64,000 bases of DNA from Pantoea ananatis LMG 2665 (GTDB lineage: Bacteria; Pseudomonadota; Gammaproteobacteria; Enterobacterales; Enterobacteriaceae), in the NCBI RefSeq assembly GCF_000710035.2, contig NZ_JMJJ01000005.1, positions 496,001-560,000 on the forward strand. The letters are read 5' to 3'. Both the position numbers and the translations under genes were made by a program. The notes under the pieces are model-generated. The model made no database searches. It was not told the origin of the DNA and was given only the letters and a program-made list of their open reading frames with translations. Shown here one piece after another: positions 39,406 to 50,383 of the stretch; position 1 is the first letter of the stretch, and each line of letters begins with the position of its first letter.

Positions 39406-41583
39406 TTAGCTTTTCGTTGGTTTACCGTACTCGTAGTCGTAGTAGTCATAACCATAACCGTACGAGTTAGCCGCTTTACGTACCACGGCGTTCAGGATAA
39501 CCCCTTTGATTTCGATACCGTTCTGCGCGAAGCGTTTGAAGCTGACATCCACTTCTTTTGTGGTGTTGGTTTCAAAACGCGCCACCATCAGCGAGGTACC
39601 GGCCAGCTTACCGATGATGGACGCATCCGTTACGGCCAGAATCGGCGGTGTATCAATCAGGACTAAATCATAGTTTTTGCTTGCCCACTCCAGCAGCTCA
39701 CCCATGCGGCGGTGCATCAACAGCTCTGACGGGTTCGGTGGAACCTGTCCGCGCGGCAGGAAATCAAAACCGTATGGCCCTTGCTGAATCATGGTCGGCG
39801 TAAACTCGGTTTTGCCAGACAGGACGTTAGACAGACCGGATTTATTGTCCGCACCCAGCAGTTCGTGAGTGTAACCGCGGCGCATGTCACCATCGATAAA
39901 CAACACCTTCTGACCGGCCTTGGCCACCAGGGTAGCGAGGTTAACGCAGATAAAGGTTTTACCAATACCCGGGCTGGCGCCGGTGATCATCAGAATGTTG
40001 TTTTTCGCTTCCATCATGGCGAAGTGCAGGCTGGTACGCAGGCTACGAATCGCTTCAATAGAGAGGTCGGTTGGATTACCCAGAGCCAACAGCGTCTCAT
40101 GCGGATCGGTTTTGCCTTTGTGACCGCGACGCGCCAGTGCTTCGGTATCCTTCTTACGCTGCCACTCAGAGAGCGGTACGCTGGCATAGACGTTCATGCC
40201 CAGCTCTTCCAGCTGTTCCGGGTTCTCGATACCGTGATGCAACAGCGCTTTAAGCAGAACCACACCGACGGACACCATCAGCCCCAGAATCAGGCTGGCT
40301 GCGATGATCAGCAGCTTTTTCGGCGCAACCGGCGAGTTTGCCGTGGCGGCCTGATCGATGATGCGAACATCACCCACGGTGCTGGCCTTACTGATGCTCA
40401 GCTCTTGCTGGCGGTTCAGTAACTGCATGTAGATTTCCTGGCCTGACTGCACATCGCGGGTCAGACGCAGAATCTCCTGCTGAGTTTTCGGCATCTGCGC
40501 AATTTTCTTGTTCAGCTGCGCCTGCTCATCTTCCAGCGTTTTACGCTTTTCCAACAGTGCCCGATAGGTAGGGTGATCTTTGGTGAACAGCTGCGAAACT
40601 TCGGCCTCGCGGAACGTCAGCTCGTTAAGCTGGCTCTGCACGCTAACGGATGAATCCAGCGCAGACTTGGCTTCAAGCGACAGGTCAACGGACTCATTCT
40701 CACGGCGGAAGGCGTTAAGTTTGTCTTCCGCCTGATCCAGTTTGCCACGCACTTCCGGTAGTTGCTGTTTCAGGAACTCCAGGCTTTTCTCGGCCTGTTC
40801 GGATTTACGCTGCACGTTCTGTAACAGGTAGTTATTCACGATCTGGTTCAGAACTTTGCTGATCTGCTCCTGATCTTCACCCACATACTGCAGTCCCAGT
40901 ACGCCGGTGTCTTTCCCTTTGTCTGCAACGGTCAGGTTAGACAGGATGCTGTTAATTGCCTGCAGATCGTTGAGTTTGGTGACGGTAAACGTGGTCCCCG
41001 GCTCCGCATTGATATCGCTGACCAGCATGCTCACATCGCCGTGTTTTTCGAACTGCCCCACTTTGCCTTTGAACAGCTCATCGCCATCGGCAGAAACGGT
41101 ATAGCTGTCTTTACCCGTAACCTCGAGCTCAACACTGCGCTTCTCGATCGTACGCGGAATCTCCAGACGGGAGATCGCAACATTGCCAGGCTTGTTGCCC
41201 ATCAGGCGCGACAGACCTTTGCCGATAACCGGGAAATAGTTCTGTGAAACCACTGCATCCAGGCCAAGATCCTGAACGGTTTTTCCCAGCACCATGCGTG
41301 ATTCAAGAATCTGGATTTCGGTATCCGATGCTGGCGTCGTGGGCATCAGCGTCTGTAATTCATTCAGGACGGTGCTGGTATTCTTCTGCTCCACCTGAAC
41401 CATGGCATCGGCGCTGTAAATAGGCGTCGCAAACAGTGTGTAGAGCGTTGCTACCAGCATGAAAAAAGCGGTGACAGCGACGATAACCCAACGGTGATCA
41501 ATAAGCTGTCCCACAAGATGCGCCAGATCCCACCCATTCGATTCCTCGCGCGGCGCGGTCATGACTTTGTTTTTTATATTCAT
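39406..41583 (-). CDS. wzc: Tyrosine-protein kinase / polysaccharide co-polymerase
   Basis: The protein is 725 residues from the ATG at 41583 (MNIKNKVMTAPREESNG); the TTG four codons upstream falls in the ribosome site. The chain-length (Wzz) domain with a membrane segment near each end (HRWVIVAVTAFFMLVATLY; KKLLIIAASLILGLMVSVGVVLL) encloses a coiled-coil periplasmic part. The C-terminal BY-kinase has Walker A GASPGIGKTFICVN and Walker B VLFIDGDMRRG. The tail SYGYGYDYYDYEYG has seven tyrosines for autophosphorylation. It controls export with Wza and is dephosphorylated by Wzb. E. amylovora AmsA is the counterpart. Confidence 0.94.
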   Translation of the reverse strand: MNIKNKVMTAPREESNGWDLAHLVGQLIDHRWVIVAVTAFFMLVATLYTLFATPIYSADAMVQVEQKNTSTVLNELQTLMPTTPASDTEIQILESRMVLGKTVQDLGLDAVVSQNYFPVIGKGLSRLMGNKPGNVAISRLEIPRTIEKRSVELEVTGKDSYTVSADGDELFKGKVGQFEKHGDVSMLVSDINAEPGTTFTVTKLNDLQAINSILSNLTVADKGKDTGVLGLQYVGEDQEQISKVLNQIVNNYLLQNVQRKSEQAEKSLEFLKQQLPEVRGKLDQAEDKLNAFRRENESVDLSLEAKSALDSSVSVQSQLNELTFREAEVSQLFTKDHPTYRALLEKRKTLEDEQAQLNKKIAQMPKTQQEILRLTRDVQSGQEIYMQLLNRQQELSISKASTVGDVRIIDQAATANSPVAPKKLLIIAASLILGLMVSVGVVLLKALLHHGIENPEQLEELGMNVYASVPLSEWQRKKDTEALARRGHKGKTDPHETLLALGNPTDLSIEAIRSLRTSLHFAMMEAKNNILMITGASPGIGKTFICVNLATLVAKAGQKVLFIDGDMRRGYTHELLGADNKSGLSNVLSGKTEFTPTMIQQGPYGFDFLPRGQVPPNPSELLMHRRMGELLEWASKNYDLVLIDTPPILAVTDASIIGKLAGTSLMVARFETNTTKEVDVSFKRFAQNGIEIKGVILNAVVRKAANSYGYGYDYYDYEYGKPTKS

Positions 41584-41595
41584 GGATAATCCCAA

Positions 41596-42030
41596 CTATC
41601 GGCTTAGTACGCTGACCCATTTCTGAGTGGCGTGTTCCAGTAACCCGTAAACCTCTTCAAAGGCCTCACGGCTTTTTCTGTACGGATCCGCAATTTCCTT
41701 CTGATTGAGCCAGTGCCCAAGCAGCATCGTTTTGCCGCGTGCAGCCGGATCGATGCGGTTTACCTGTTCAATGTGGCGCTTTTCCATCACCAGAATCAGG
41801 TCATACTCCCGGCACAGGCTGGCCGTTAGCTGCTGAGCCTCATGACCTTCCAGCGATAAGCCTTTTTCGGCTGCCACCTCCGTCGCCGTTTTATCCGCCG
41901 CGTGCCCAACCAGGGCGCCGAGTCCGGCGGAGGCCACAGGCAGGTGCGGCAGCGCGCGTTTGAACAGGCGCTCTCCCGTAGGAGAGCGGCAGATGTTGCC
42001 TACGCAGACGACTAACACGGACTTAATCAT
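41596..42030 (-). CDS. wzb: Low-molecular-weight protein-tyrosine phosphatase
   Basis: The 144-residue protein has the active-site loop VCVGNICRSPTGERLF (C-x5-R, cysteine near residue 9) and the acid loop EIADPYRKS with the catalytic Asp-Pro. It removes phosphate from the tyrosine tail of Wzc, needed for normal polymer production. It lies nine bases after wza and twelve before wzc, the usual order. The E. amylovora counterpart is AmsI. Confidence 0.95.
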   Translation of the reverse strand: MIKSVLVVCVGNICRSPTGERLFKRALPHLPVASAGLGALVGHAADKTATEVAAEKGLSLEGHEAQQLTASLCREYDLILVMEKRHIEQVNRIDPAARGKTMLLGHWLNQKEIADPYRKSREAFEEVYGLLEHATQKWVSVLSR

Positions 42031-42039
42031 GGCGAAACC

Positions 42040-43179
42040 TTAGTTCGACCAGTTGCGGATGCGCTGTGCAGCCTGCGTCGCATCGTTAACACCGGCTATG
42101 GTTGGTATCAACTGCGATATCACGCGGTTCCAACGCGTCAGCGGCGTCGATGTCACGTAGACGATATCGTAAGGTTCAAGTTGGAATTCGGTACCCATCA
42201 CCATGGATGCCGCATCTTTGGTATTCAGCTGGTAGATATTGGCGATTTTGCTGCGATCGGAGCCGCGCGTCGGTCGGATAACAAAGACCCCGGTCGCGTC
42301 GGACGTGGTTTGATCCATGCCTGCCGCATTACCCAGCGCTTCAGCCAGGGTCATACCGCTGCGGTCCATTTTCAGGGTGGCCTGCTGTTTCACTTCGCCC
42401 ATGACAAACACTTTCAGGTCGTCGTTACGCGGCACATACAGGATGTCACCCGGATAAAGCAGGTGATTCTGGCTCAGATCGCCGTTCTGCATCAGGGCCT
42501 GCAGTGACACGCGCTGCTCACGGCCGTTGTGGGTCAGGATAACGTTGCGCCAGTCTGCGTCCGCCGCTAAGCCGCCCGCTGCGTTAATCGCATCCAGGAT
42601 AGTCAGCGGTACGTTGGTGATAGGCTGCTGGCCTGAGGTCGTCACGGCACCGGTCACGTAAGTCTTCTGTGACTTAAACGAGGCAATGCTGACGTCAACC
42701 TGAGGGCTTTCGATGTACTGCGCCAGACGACGCGCCACTTCATTACGCACGTCACCTACGGTACGGCCAGCAACACGGACGCGGCCGATGTAAGGATAGA
42801 AAATCGTGCCGTCGGAATGGACCCAGTTACCGGTGTCACTGGCGCTACGGTACTGACCGGCAGGCGTGGTGAGTTCGGGGTGATCCCACACGGTGACGGT
42901 GAGAACATCACCAATGCCGATGCGGTATTCGTAGTTCTGAATTTCGGTTTGTAACGACGGATTAGCCTGTGCCACAAGTGGCTTAGGACGCATTTTCTCC
43001 ACCAGGCCTGGCGTTAACGGATAAACGTTAACGTACTTGTCGATGTCAAAATTGCTGTCCTGCTGCTCAATGACATCTTTTCCCGAAGTGGATAAATTTT
43101 GCCCCGGCACGACAGTACACCCGGCCATAAAAGTTGCAGATACCAGAACAGGTATCATCTTCATTTTCATTGTAATCAT
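42040..43179 (-). CDS. wza: Outer-membrane polysaccharide export lipoprotein
   Basis: The 379-residue protein is close to E. coli Wza throughout. The signal peptide ends at a lipobox FMAGC (cysteine 21), then [19 protein letters not shown]. The polysaccharide export domain [28 protein letters not shown] and soluble ligand-binding beta-grasp repeats follow. The C-terminal [15 protein letters not shown] is the amphipathic helix that forms the outer-membrane barrel. It makes the export channel with Wzc. AmsH is the E. amylovora counterpart. A 273-base gap separates it from wceG1. Confidence 0.96.
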   Translation of the reverse strand: MITMKMKMIPVLVSATFMAGCTVVPGQNLSTSGKDVIEQQDSNFDIDKYVNVYPLTPGLVEKMRPKPLVAQANPSLQTEIQNYEYRIGIGDVLTVTVWDHPELTTPAGQYRSASDTGNWVHSDGTIFYPYIGRVRVAGRTVGDVRNEVARRLAQYIESPQVDVSIASFKSQKTYVTGAVTTSGQQPITNVPLTILDAINAAGGLAADADWRNVILTHNGREQRVSLQALMQNGDLSQNHLLYPGDILYVPRNDDLKVFVMGEVKQQATLKMDRSGMTLAEALGNAAGMDQTTSDATGVFVIRPTRGSDRSKIANIYQLNTKDAASMVMGTEFQLEPYDIVYVTSTPLTRWNRVISQLIPTIAGVNDATQAAQRIRNWSN

Positions 43180-43452
43180 TTAGATCTTCGCTATCAGTTA
43201 ATGTTTGATAGAGGCGAATACGCCGCTGTGTAAGCGCTCGAAAAAAGTAAGCTATCCTGACTCAGGCCCTGAACATGTCGTTCATTATTCTTAGCTCCTG
43301 TCTTGTACCCATCACGCGCTTTACCCGGAACGGAATAAAGCAAAGCAGAACATTTCGGTTTATCAATGCCGTACCGCTTTTTTTTAGAGAAATCTGCCCG
43401 CCGGAACCTGAAGTGGCACTTCGGCGCGCGGCTGACAGAGGCTCTTTTGCGG

Positions 43453-44886
43453 CTAATAAGCACCATCACGTTTCAAAACCACACCCACGGTTTTGAACAA
43501 AATTGCAATGTCGTTCCACAGCGACCAGTTTTTTACATACCATGAGTCGAAGTAGACGCGCGTTTCATAATCCACATCGTTACGGCCGCTCACCTGCCAC
43601 AATCCGGTCATACCCGGTTTTGCCATCAGGTAGTAATCGACATCGCCCGCATAACGCGCCAGTTCGTCTTCAATAACCGGGCGCGGCCCGACCAGGCTCA
43701 TGTCGCCGCGTACGACGTTCCACAACTGCGGCAGCTCATCAAGGCTGGTTTTACGAATAAAGTGACCGACTTTAGTAATACGGGGATCGTTTTTGAGTTT
43801 AAAATCTTTATCCCATTCAGCACGGGCAACCGGATCGGTTCGCAAGACTTCCTCAAGCACTTCTTTCGAGTTGATCACCATTGAACGGAACTTAAGGCAT
43901 TTAAATTTACGCCCGTTCAGGCCGACGCGTTCGTGACCATAAATAGGCGGCCCGCCATCACGTCCCACCAGGAATCCCAGCACTAGCAGCGCCGGTAACA
44001 GCATCAAAATGATGGAGAGTGCCCCGAAGATATCGAACGTGCGCTTCAGGAAGCGTGAGGTACGTTTGGCCAGGTTATTCTGAACACGCAGGATCATGAC
44101 TTCATGGCTGAAGATATAAGCCATGTCAGTGCCGTACAGCGGCACCCCACGTAAGGTAGGAATCACTGAAACAGAGCGGCAGTTATGCATCGCCAGCGAT
44201 TTCAGCCACATGTCACGATACTGACTTTGCTCAAACTCAACCGCCACAATGAACTGGGTTTCACTGTTAGTGAGCCTCCACAGCGCCTGCTCGTCGCGCA
44301 GCACCGGAATACCCGAAATCAGCTCTTGTGGGCAGGATCCGTCCACGTCATAGAAGGCAATAACCTCAAAGCCCATAACCTCTTCGCTTTGCAGAGCCTC
44401 CCACGCTTCCTGGGCATTTTTATTGCTGCCAATAATGATGGTCTGCTTCTTCCACAGGCCGTATTTATTCAGCAGGCGTTTGGACAGTGCGCGGCACACC
44501 GGCATTGCCACCAGGGCGATAAGCCACGTTAACAGCCAGACAAAGCGCGACATCTGCCATTGAGACAGGGCCGTGATCGACAGTTCAATGACGGAAAAAA
44601 TGAGAATGGTACGAAAAATTTCTTTTAATTCGAACCAAAACGGTTTGCGGTAGGTGTAATGGCGCAGTCTGACCCAAAACCAGCCCACGCAAATTACTGA
44701 CAGACAGATGTGTGTAGCAACTTTTAAATTAAATTCCCGATCAGACATATCCGATAACAGTGAAGGAGATGTCATATTAATTAGCATCATCGCGATAAAT
44801 AATGCCGCGTTGAAACATATTAAATCAGAACAAGCCAATAATAATTTGGTGATAAGACTTTTAAACGTAAATTCATTATCGCGCAT
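43453..44886 (-). CDS. wceG1: Undecaprenyl-phosphate sugar phosphotransferase (initiating enzyme)
   Basis: This is a 477-residue PHPT of the WbaP/WcaJ type. It has an N-terminal group of membrane helices ([21 protein letters not shown] onward), a central Rossmann-like domain, then a further membrane segment and the catalytic domain from [13 protein letters not shown] (about residue 275). [35 protein letters not shown] and [13 protein letters not shown] follow. It starts repeat synthesis by moving a sugar phosphate, galactose in amylovoran/stewartan, to the lipid carrier. It is the first gene of the exopolysaccharide operon, AmsG in E. amylovora. Confidence 0.93.
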   Translation of the reverse strand: MRDNEFTFKSLITKLLLACSDLICFNAALFIAMMLINMTSPSLLSDMSDREFNLKVATHICLSVICVGWFWVRLRHYTYRKPFWFELKEIFRTILIFSVIELSITALSQWQMSRFVWLLTWLIALVAMPVCRALSKRLLNKYGLWKKQTIIIGSNKNAQEAWEALQSEEVMGFEVIAFYDVDGSCPQELISGIPVLRDEQALWRLTNSETQFIVAVEFEQSQYRDMWLKSLAMHNCRSVSVIPTLRGVPLYGTDMAYIFSHEVMILRVQNNLAKRTSRFLKRTFDIFGALSIILMLLPALLVLGFLVGRDGGPPIYGHERVGLNGRKFKCLKFRSMVINSKEVLEEVLRTDPVARAEWDKDFKLKNDPRITKVGHFIRKTSLDELPQLWNVVRGDMSLVGPRPVIEDELARYAGDVDYYLMAKPGMTGLWQVSGRNDVDYETRVYFDSWYVKNWSLWNDIAILFKTVGVVLKRDGAY

Positions 44887-45103
44887 ATTTAACTCTTTAT
44901 TTTATTTCCTTAACCCACCACACCAGACGCTTAAGTGACCAGCATTGTCTCTTAAGCCCGAGCGTTTCTGAGGGGAGCTCCTGCGGCATTTACGCCATTG
45001 CCATTGACTATGAAACCAATAATACCGTGCACAATACCAACAGATTACTCTGACTTTATCAGCAATGTGCTGATTAAATATCAAACCGAAGCGGTGACGC
45101 AGA

Positions 45104-45135
45104 CACGCTACCGCCCTTGGCTGTCGCTGCCAATA
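45104..45135 (-). promoter_or_regulatory. JUMPstart with ops element, exopolysaccharide operon
   Basis: On the minus strand GGCAGCGACAGCC is followed by AAG and the ops core GGCGGTAGCGTG (45104-45115). The core is identical over 12 bases to that at 18090-18101. The upstream part matches the JUMPstart consensus less well. It predicts RfaH control of the exopolysaccharide operon. Confidence 0.87.
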
Positions 45136-45196
45136 CCGCCCTGATAACCTCTGTTTCTCCCTGCGCCGCGCGCGATTGCGCACAAAGCGTCCTTGT

Positions 45197-45218
45197 GCAG
45201 AATGCGTTGACATTCTGC
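45197..45218 (-). repeat. Inverted repeat in the exopolysaccharide leader
   Basis: GCAGAATG (45197-45204) and CATTCTGC (45211-45218) form a perfect eight-base inverted repeat with a six-base spacer. It lies between the candidate promoter and the ops element, so it would be transcribed. It could be an RNA hairpin or a protein-binding site. Confidence 0.45.
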
Positions 45219-45284
45219 TGCGTACCGAGGCGGTTGATTGCGCAAATTACAGATTCGGGCGCAGGCGTTGTCTAACTCGTTGCT

Positions 45285-45312
45285 ATACTAGTTATTACTG
45301 GCATGTTTACAA
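45285..45312 (-). promoter_or_regulatory. Candidate promoter of the exopolysaccharide operon
   Basis: On the minus strand TTGTAA (45307-45312) and TAGTAT (45285-45290) are spaced by 16 bases. Transcription would begin near 45278, about 390 bases before wceG1 and about 150 bases downstream of the candidate RcsAB box. This is a pattern match only. Confidence 0.4.
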
Positions 45313-45427
45313 GTAGACCCCGCCATCCCCGGACTATTTTAGGAAAAAGACTACCAGTAATAAGTATTGAAGCCGCTCATTTTCAGCTTTCAGGTAGGAA
45401 AAAATCAGATTTATTCCATGTTCGCAC

Positions 45428-45441
45428 CAGGAATAATCGCA
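45428..45441 (-). promoter_or_regulatory. Candidate RcsAB box
   Basis: On the minus strand TGCGATTATTCCTG fits 12 of 14 positions of the RcsAB consensus TRVGAAWAWTSYGR. It lies 542-555 bases before the wceG1 start, in the same distant range as the known RcsA/RcsB site of the E. amylovora amsG promoter, which raises confidence above a bare motif match. Confidence 0.55.
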
Positions 45442-45663
45442 TAAGAAATTCCTCTGAATGAGAAATACGGTGACATTAATCTGCAACCTTTATGCGCTAC
45501 CTTCACCGCCGCATTAATCAATCTGCTGAAGAATTATCCTGTAATTAATGTATGGGCTATTCAATTAAATCGTAAAGACCCTGTAAGCTCGCTATTTGTC
45601 CCAAGGCCATCTCTCCACTATCATCAGACAAAGCTTATTTTTAGACATTCAGGTGAATAAAGC

Positions 45664-47241
45664 ATGCTGGAGGTATTGGCCGATCCCTCGCTATGGGCAG
45701 GATTAGTAACGCTAATCGTTCTTGAACTGGTACTGGGTATCGATAACCTGGTCTTTATCGCTATTCTGGTCGAGAAGCTGCCGGCAGCCGCACGCGACCG
45801 CGCGCGGGTGATTGGCCTGCTGATGGCGCTGGTGTGCCGACTGCTGCTGTTAGCCTCCCTGTCCTGGCTGGTCACGCTGACGCAGCCATTGATTACGCTG
45901 GCTAATCACGCCTTCAGCGCGCGCGACCTGCTGCTGCTGTTTGGCGGACTGTTTTTGCTGTTCAAAGCGACAACCGAATTGAACGAACGGCTCGAAGGGG
46001 AGGACGAGGAGAACGCTCAACAAAAAGGCGGCGCTAAATTCTGGCCTGTCGTGGCGCAAATCGTGGTGTTGGACGCGATTTTTTCGCTGGATGCGGTGAT
46101 TACTGCCGTCGGTATGGTAAACGACCTGCCGGTCATGATGGTGGCGGTTACCGTGGCGATTTTATTGATGCTGCTCGCCAGTAAACCCCTTACCCGTTTC
46201 GTCAACAGTCACCCGACCATCGTTATTCTGTGCCTGAGCTTTTTACTGATGATTGGCTTTAGTCTGGTGGCTGAAGGCTTTGGCTTTGTTATTCCTAAAG
46301 GCTATCTCTATGCGGCGATCGGTTTCTCCGTGCTAATCGAAGCCCTGAACCAGCTGGCACAGTTTAACCGGCGCAAGGTGCTGTCGGCGGGTCGTCCGTT
46401 ACGCCAGCGCACTGCCGAAGCGGTATTACGTCTGTTACGTGGCGAAGCCGAACAGGCGGAACTGGATGCAAAAACTTCGTCAATGATTGCCGATGGAGAG
46501 GCTGTCGCGCTGTTTAATCGCCAGGAGCGCGTGATGATCGCCAGAGTGATGGGGCTTGGGCAGCGTCATGTCAACACCATCATGACGACGCGTCACGATG
46601 TTCAGCACATTGATTTAAGCGACGATCCGGCGGAGATCATGGCTAACCTTGATCGTAATCAGCATACGCGCATCGTTGTTACGGACAACAGCAAAGAGCC
46701 GCTCGGCATTGTGCATGTTAACGATCTGCTCCATCAGTCACTGCATCACCACTCCCTTGATTTACGCAGCCTGATTCGTCAGCCCCTGGTGTTCCACGAG
46801 CACATCACCTTGTTACAAGCGCTGGAGCTGTTTCGTCAGGGTCACACACATTTTGCATTTGTGGTCGATGAGTTTGGTTCGGTAGAGGGCGTGGTCACGT
46901 TGAGCGACTTAATGGAAACCATTGCGGGAAATCTGCCAAATGAAGCAGGCGAAACCGATGCCCGCTATGATATCCAGCCTAACGGGTCGGGTGGCTGGAT
47001 TGCCAATGGCCAAATGCCGCTGGAGGATCTGGCGATGTACGTGACGTTACCGCTGGATGAGAAGCGTAATTATCATACGCTGGCCGGATTAGTGATGGAT
47101 CGCCTGCAGAATATTCCCCAGGAAGGTGAAGAGATCCTCCTTGGGGATTACCGCTTACGTACTCTGCAGGTTGAACAGCACCGGGTTCAGAAGGTTGAAA
47201 TTCTGCCGCAGCCTGACATGCAACAGCATGCCGCGCCTTAA
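45664..47241 (+). CDS. yegH: TerC/CorC-type inner-membrane protein
   Basis: The 525-residue protein matches E. coli YegH in length, layout and place next to the wza end of the polysaccharide operon. The N-terminal TerC-like part has about seven membrane segments, including [20 protein letters not shown] and [20 protein letters not shown], whose acidic residues may bind metal. Two CBS domains (about residues 300-420, [28 protein letters not shown]) and a CorC_HlyC domain follow. Its substrate is unknown. The stop overlaps the asmA stop by four bases, the two genes converging. Confidence 0.9.
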   Translation: MLEVLADPSLWAGLVTLIVLELVLGIDNLVFIAILVEKLPAAARDRARVIGLLMALVCRLLLLASLSWLVTLTQPLITLANHAFSARDLLLLFGGLFLLFKATTELNERLEGEDEENAQQKGGAKFWPVVAQIVVLDAIFSLDAVITAVGMVNDLPVMMVAVTVAILLMLLASKPLTRFVNSHPTIVILCLSFLLMIGFSLVAEGFGFVIPKGYLYAAIGFSVLIEALNQLAQFNRRKVLSAGRPLRQRTAEAVLRLLRGEAEQAELDAKTSSMIADGEAVALFNRQERVMIARVMGLGQRHVNTIMTTRHDVQHIDLSDDPAEIMANLDRNQHTRIVVTDNSKEPLGIVHVNDLLHQSLHHHSLDLRSLIRQPLVFHEHITLLQALELFRQGHTHFAFVVDEFGSVEGVVTLSDLMETIAGNLPNEAGETDARYDIQPNGSGGWIANGQMPLEDLAMYVTLPLDEKRNYHTLAGLVMDRLQNIPQEGEEILLGDYRLRTLQVEQHRVQKVEILPQPDMQQHAAP

Positions 47242-49064
47242 GGGCGTGCCGAATCTGGCTGCGTGGCGTTATTTCCTTTTAATTGCTGACGATCAAGCCA
47301 CTGATTCAGGCGCGATTTCGCCTCATTCTGCAGCTTCTCGCGCAGCATATCGTCAACCGGCAGCGTATATTGCGGATTCTCCCAGCTGCCGTAAAGACGA
47401 AACGGGATCACCTGATCGGATAAGGCCGCAACCAGTTTTTCATCCCCGTGCCAGCCGCTCAGCGTCAGGCCCAATGTAACGTCTAACTGCTGCTGCACCA
47501 TGTTGACGCTCCCATCGCCACGTAACGTCAGCTGCTTGCTTTCGCCGCTGAGATGGTTAAAGGACAGGAGGCCGTTCTTCAGCGCAAGCTGACCGCTGAT
47601 GTGATCGATTCCCTGTCCCAATACCTGATCGTCGCTGCTGACGCGATCGCTCACGCGCGCCACCGCGCGACGGACCATCTGCTGTAAGTCAATTTGCGCC
47701 AGTTTCAGATGGCTCACACGGACATCCGCCTTGCCCTGCCAGCTCTGTTTCGCGTCCTCAAGGGTGAGGTTATCACCGGCCAACTCGCCGTTAAGATCAA
47801 GAGTTCCCTGCAGCGACTGAGGCAGGGCCAACGCCTTCAGTAATGGCTGGAGATCAACCTGACTCAACACGGGTTTGAAACTGACGTGCGTAACGGGCTG
47901 ACGAATATCAATGCTGCCGGGAACGGAGAAACGCCCCTGCCCCACCGTTCCTGACAAGGTATTAAATGTCATCAGTCCCTGTTGGTTGACCGCATCCACA
48001 GCCAGTTTTGAGAGCGTAAGACCTCGCCAGACCGCGCTGTCCGCCTGCAGTTTTATGTCCAGATCGATATCGTTGAGCGGCGAGTCCGCATTGGTGGGTT
48101 CGCGCTGGTCTGCAATCACCGGCGCAGGGGCAATCTGGCTGCTTTGTCCACTCACCTGCTGAGTTAACGAAGAGATAAAAAGCAGGTTATCCATATCCAG
48201 TGAGGTCGCATGAAGATCCAGAGACAGCTTTTGCGGAGCCGTAAGATCGCCCTGCGCGCTGCCGCTGAGAACACTGTCGTTGGCGTTAAGCTTAAGATCG
48301 GACAGGGCAACGGTATTTCTGTCGCCATTCCAGTTTCCCTGGAAGCTCAGCGTACCTTTAATGCCCTGCGGTGGCAGGCTGGCCCCGGACAACGCGTAAT
48401 CCAGTTGTTCGAGCTGACCACTGAGCTGATGGGGATACTGCGATTTATCAAATTGCCCCTTCAGATTGATCATCGCCGTGCGCTGGTTGCGTGTCAGGCT
48501 GGTGCTGAGATTGACAGTTGCCAGGCTCGACTGATCCTGCTCCATATTCAGGTTGAGATTACGGAAGGTGAACGCATCGCCGCCAGGCTGTTGCCAGATA
48601 AACAGGCTGTCCATCAGCTGGAGTTTGCCGATATCGAAAGACCATCGGTCTGAAGATGCAGGCTCGCTGTTGTGCGGACCGCGCGGGGCATTTTGCGGTA
48701 CCTGCGCCGTGCTGTCTGGCGTGACCCGCACCACCGCGTTTTTCAGCATCACCTGGCTCACGCTCAGCTGATGTGATAGCAAGGGCAGAAGATTCACATC
48801 CAGCCGCATATTGTCTGCAGAGACCACGGGCTGGGCTGCACCGGGCGCGGTCAGGCTCATGCGCCCGGCCAGAATGCTGAGTTTAGGCCAGACGTGCCAA
48901 CGCAAATCGCCATTGATAGTGAGTTGATAACCGCTGCGCTGTTCGACCTGTTGCACCATATAGCTGCGAAAGTCGTTGGGGTTGACCAGCATAACCAGGG
49001 CTGTTAATCCCGCTACGACCACCACCAGTAAGATGGCCAGCGTGGTTATCACTCTTCTCATCAC
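47238..49064 (-). CDS. asmA: AsmA-family outer-membrane assembly/lipid transport protein
   Basis: The 608-residue protein has an N-terminal membrane anchor ([20 protein letters not shown]) and the AsmA start [38 protein letters not shown]. The rest is beta-rich, typical of the bridge-like AsmA/TamB group that spans the periplasm, and ends in the conserved [13 protein letters not shown] and [12 protein letters not shown] pattern. It is thought to help lipid movement to the outer membrane. It lies 11 bases downstream of dcd and is probably co-transcribed with dcd and udk. Confidence 0.93.
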   Translation of the reverse strand: MMRRVITTLAILLVVVVAGLTALVMLVNPNDFRSYMVQQVEQRSGYQLTINGDLRWHVWPKLSILAGRMSLTAPGAAQPVVSADNMRLDVNLLPLLSHQLSVSQVMLKNAVVRVTPDSTAQVPQNAPRGPHNSEPASSDRWSFDIGKLQLMDSLFIWQQPGGDAFTFRNLNLNMEQDQSSLATVNLSTSLTRNQRTAMINLKGQFDKSQYPHQLSGQLEQLDYALSGASLPPQGIKGTLSFQGNWNGDRNTVALSDLKLNANDSVLSGSAQGDLTAPQKLSLDLHATSLDMDNLLFISSLTQQVSGQSSQIAPAPVIADQREPTNADSPLNDIDLDIKLQADSAVWRGLTLSKLAVDAVNQQGLMTFNTLSGTVGQGRFSVPGSIDIRQPVTHVSFKPVLSQVDLQPLLKALALPQSLQGTLDLNGELAGDNLTLEDAKQSWQGKADVRVSHLKLAQIDLQQMVRRAVARVSDRVSSDDQVLGQGIDHISGQLALKNGLLSFNHLSGESKQLTLRGDGSVNMVQQQLDVTLGLTLSGWHGDEKLVAALSDQVIPFRLYGSWENPQYTLPVDDMLREKLQNEAKSRLNQWLDRQQLKGNNATQPDSARP

Positions 49065-49075
49065 ATCCTCATGAA

Positions 49076-49657
49076 TTAATCTTTGTCGATACGACTGGCA
49101 TCAGCACCCTGCTGGCCACGATATTTAGCATTTTCACGGCGATTATAAGGACGCGCGGCAGGTCCCGAAAGCGGTTCAAAGCTTAGCGCACCAATCAGCA
49201 TTCCCGGGCGCAGTGCCAGAGGCAGTTTGCCAGAATTATAGAACTCCAGCACGATACGGCCCTGCCAGCCCGGATCGATACGATGCGCGGTCACGTGGAC
49301 CATCAGGCCCAGGCGGGCAAGCGAGGAGCGCCCGTCCAGCCAGCCAACCAGATCGTCGGGAATGGTCACAGATTCCAGCGTTACCGCCAGGGCCAGCTCG
49401 CCGGGATGGAGAAAGAATGCTTCTCCCTCGGGGAGAACGATCTCATCACTCATCACGCGATCCAGGGCCGCGCTCACTTCGTGCTTCGGCCCGCTCAGAT
49501 CAATAAACGCGGCGGTATGTCCGCTGAATGTCCGGAACTGATTGCCTAAACGTACGTCGACCGTTGCACCGTTGATCCGTTCCACCGGTGGCCGTGGCGT
49601 GATCGCCAGTTTCCCGCTATCCAGCCAGGCTTCAATATCGCGGTCGCATAATCTCAT
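49076..49657 (-). CDS. dcd: dCTP deaminase
   Basis: This 193-residue enzyme has the same length as E. coli Dcd. The dUTPase-like fold is shown by [55 protein letters not shown] and [19 protein letters not shown]. It converts dCTP to dUTP, the main source of dTMP in enterobacteria. The C-terminal lid [15 protein letters not shown] closes over the nucleotide. It lies between udk and asmA as in E. coli. Confidence 0.97.
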   Translation of the reverse strand: MRLCDRDIEAWLDSGKLAITPRPPVERINGATVDVRLGNQFRTFSGHTAAFIDLSGPKHEVSAALDRVMSDEIVLPEGEAFFLHPGELALAVTLESVTIPDDLVGWLDGRSSLARLGLMVHVTAHRIDPGWQGRIVLEFYNSGKLPLALRPGMLIGALSFEPLSGPAARPYNRRENAKYRGQQGADASRIDKD

Positions 49658-49741
49658 TACGGTAACTCCATGAAGTAAGTGTAGCGAACAGGCGGCATCT
49701 GTGCTTTTAACCTGCTCGCGTCACGTCCTTTGAGACGTAAA

Positions 49742-50383
49742 CTACTCGAAGAACTGGTTAATTTTGGCTTTAAGAATATCAATAGCAATACGGTTTTTAC
49801 CACCGCGCGGCACAATGATATCTGCGTACTGTTTAGAGGGTTCAATGAACTGCAAAAACATGGGGCGGACCGTTTTCTGATACTGACTCATGACGGAATC
49901 CATTGAACGCCCCCGTTCATTGACATCACGTTTCATACGTCGCATCAGGCAAATGTCGAGCGGCGTGTCCACGAAGATGGAGAAGTTCAGTTCCTGGCGC
50001 AGACGCGCATCGGTTAACAGGAGAATGCCTTCAAGAATAATGACTTTTTTAGGCTTAATTTGCAGCGTTTCCTGAGTACGCGTGTGCTCAACATAGCTGT
50101 AAACGGGCAACTCAATGTCCTGCCCTGCCTTTACCGCACGTAAGTGCTGCAATAACAAATCATGATCCATCGCGCTGGGATGGTCATAATTGGTTTTAAC
50201 CCTCTCTTCCATGGTGAGGTGACTTTGATCTTTGTAATAGGCATCTTCAGGGATAACGCCGATGTGCTCATCGCCGACCTGGTCGCGAATTTCACGATAG
50301 AGCGTACTGGCGATTAAACTTTTACCGGATGCAGATGCACCTGCAATGCCAACGATCACGCACTGATGGGACTTGTCAGTCAT
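49742..50383 (-). CDS. udk: Uridine kinase
   Basis: The 213-residue enzyme has its P-loop in [12 protein letters not shown] (residues 11-22), DAYYKD for nucleoside binding, [13 protein letters not shown], and the lid [18 protein letters not shown]. It phosphorylates uridine and cytidine with GTP or ATP in pyrimidine salvage. It heads a likely udk-dcd-asmA unit, with an 84-base gap to dcd. The 280-base gap on its other side separates it from the divergent PAP2 gene. Confidence 0.97.
   Translation of the reverse strand: MTDKSHQCVIVGIAGASASGKSLIASTLYREIRDQVGDEHIGVIPEDAYYKDQSHLTMEERVKTNYDHPSAMDHDLLLQHLRAVKAGQDIELPVYSYVEHTRTQETLQIKPKKVIILEGILLLTDARLRQELNFSIFVDTPLDICLMRRMKRDVNERGRSMDSVMSQYQKTVRPMFLQFIEPSKQYADIIVPRGGKNRIAIDILKAKINQFFE

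Larger units (their letters stand above)
44887..45663. other. Long regulatory region between wceG1 and yegH
   Basis: These 777 bases hold no convincing gene. On the minus strand they carry, in order of transcription, a candidate RcsAB box, a candidate promoter, an inverted repeat, and a JUMPstart/ops element, followed by about 218 bases to the wceG1 start. The plus-strand yegH start lies at the other end. Each site is listed separately. Confidence 0.75.

Noticed and set aside
43194-43469. Minus-strand frame of 91 codons between wza and wceG1
   Set aside because: Composition is not protein-like for this genome, it overlaps the end of wceG1, and it resembles no family; the gap more likely holds mRNA structure.
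45442-45454. TAAGAAATTCCTC as an alternative RcsAB box
   Set aside because: It fits only about 10 of 14 consensus positions and adjoins the better minus-strand match at 45428-45441.
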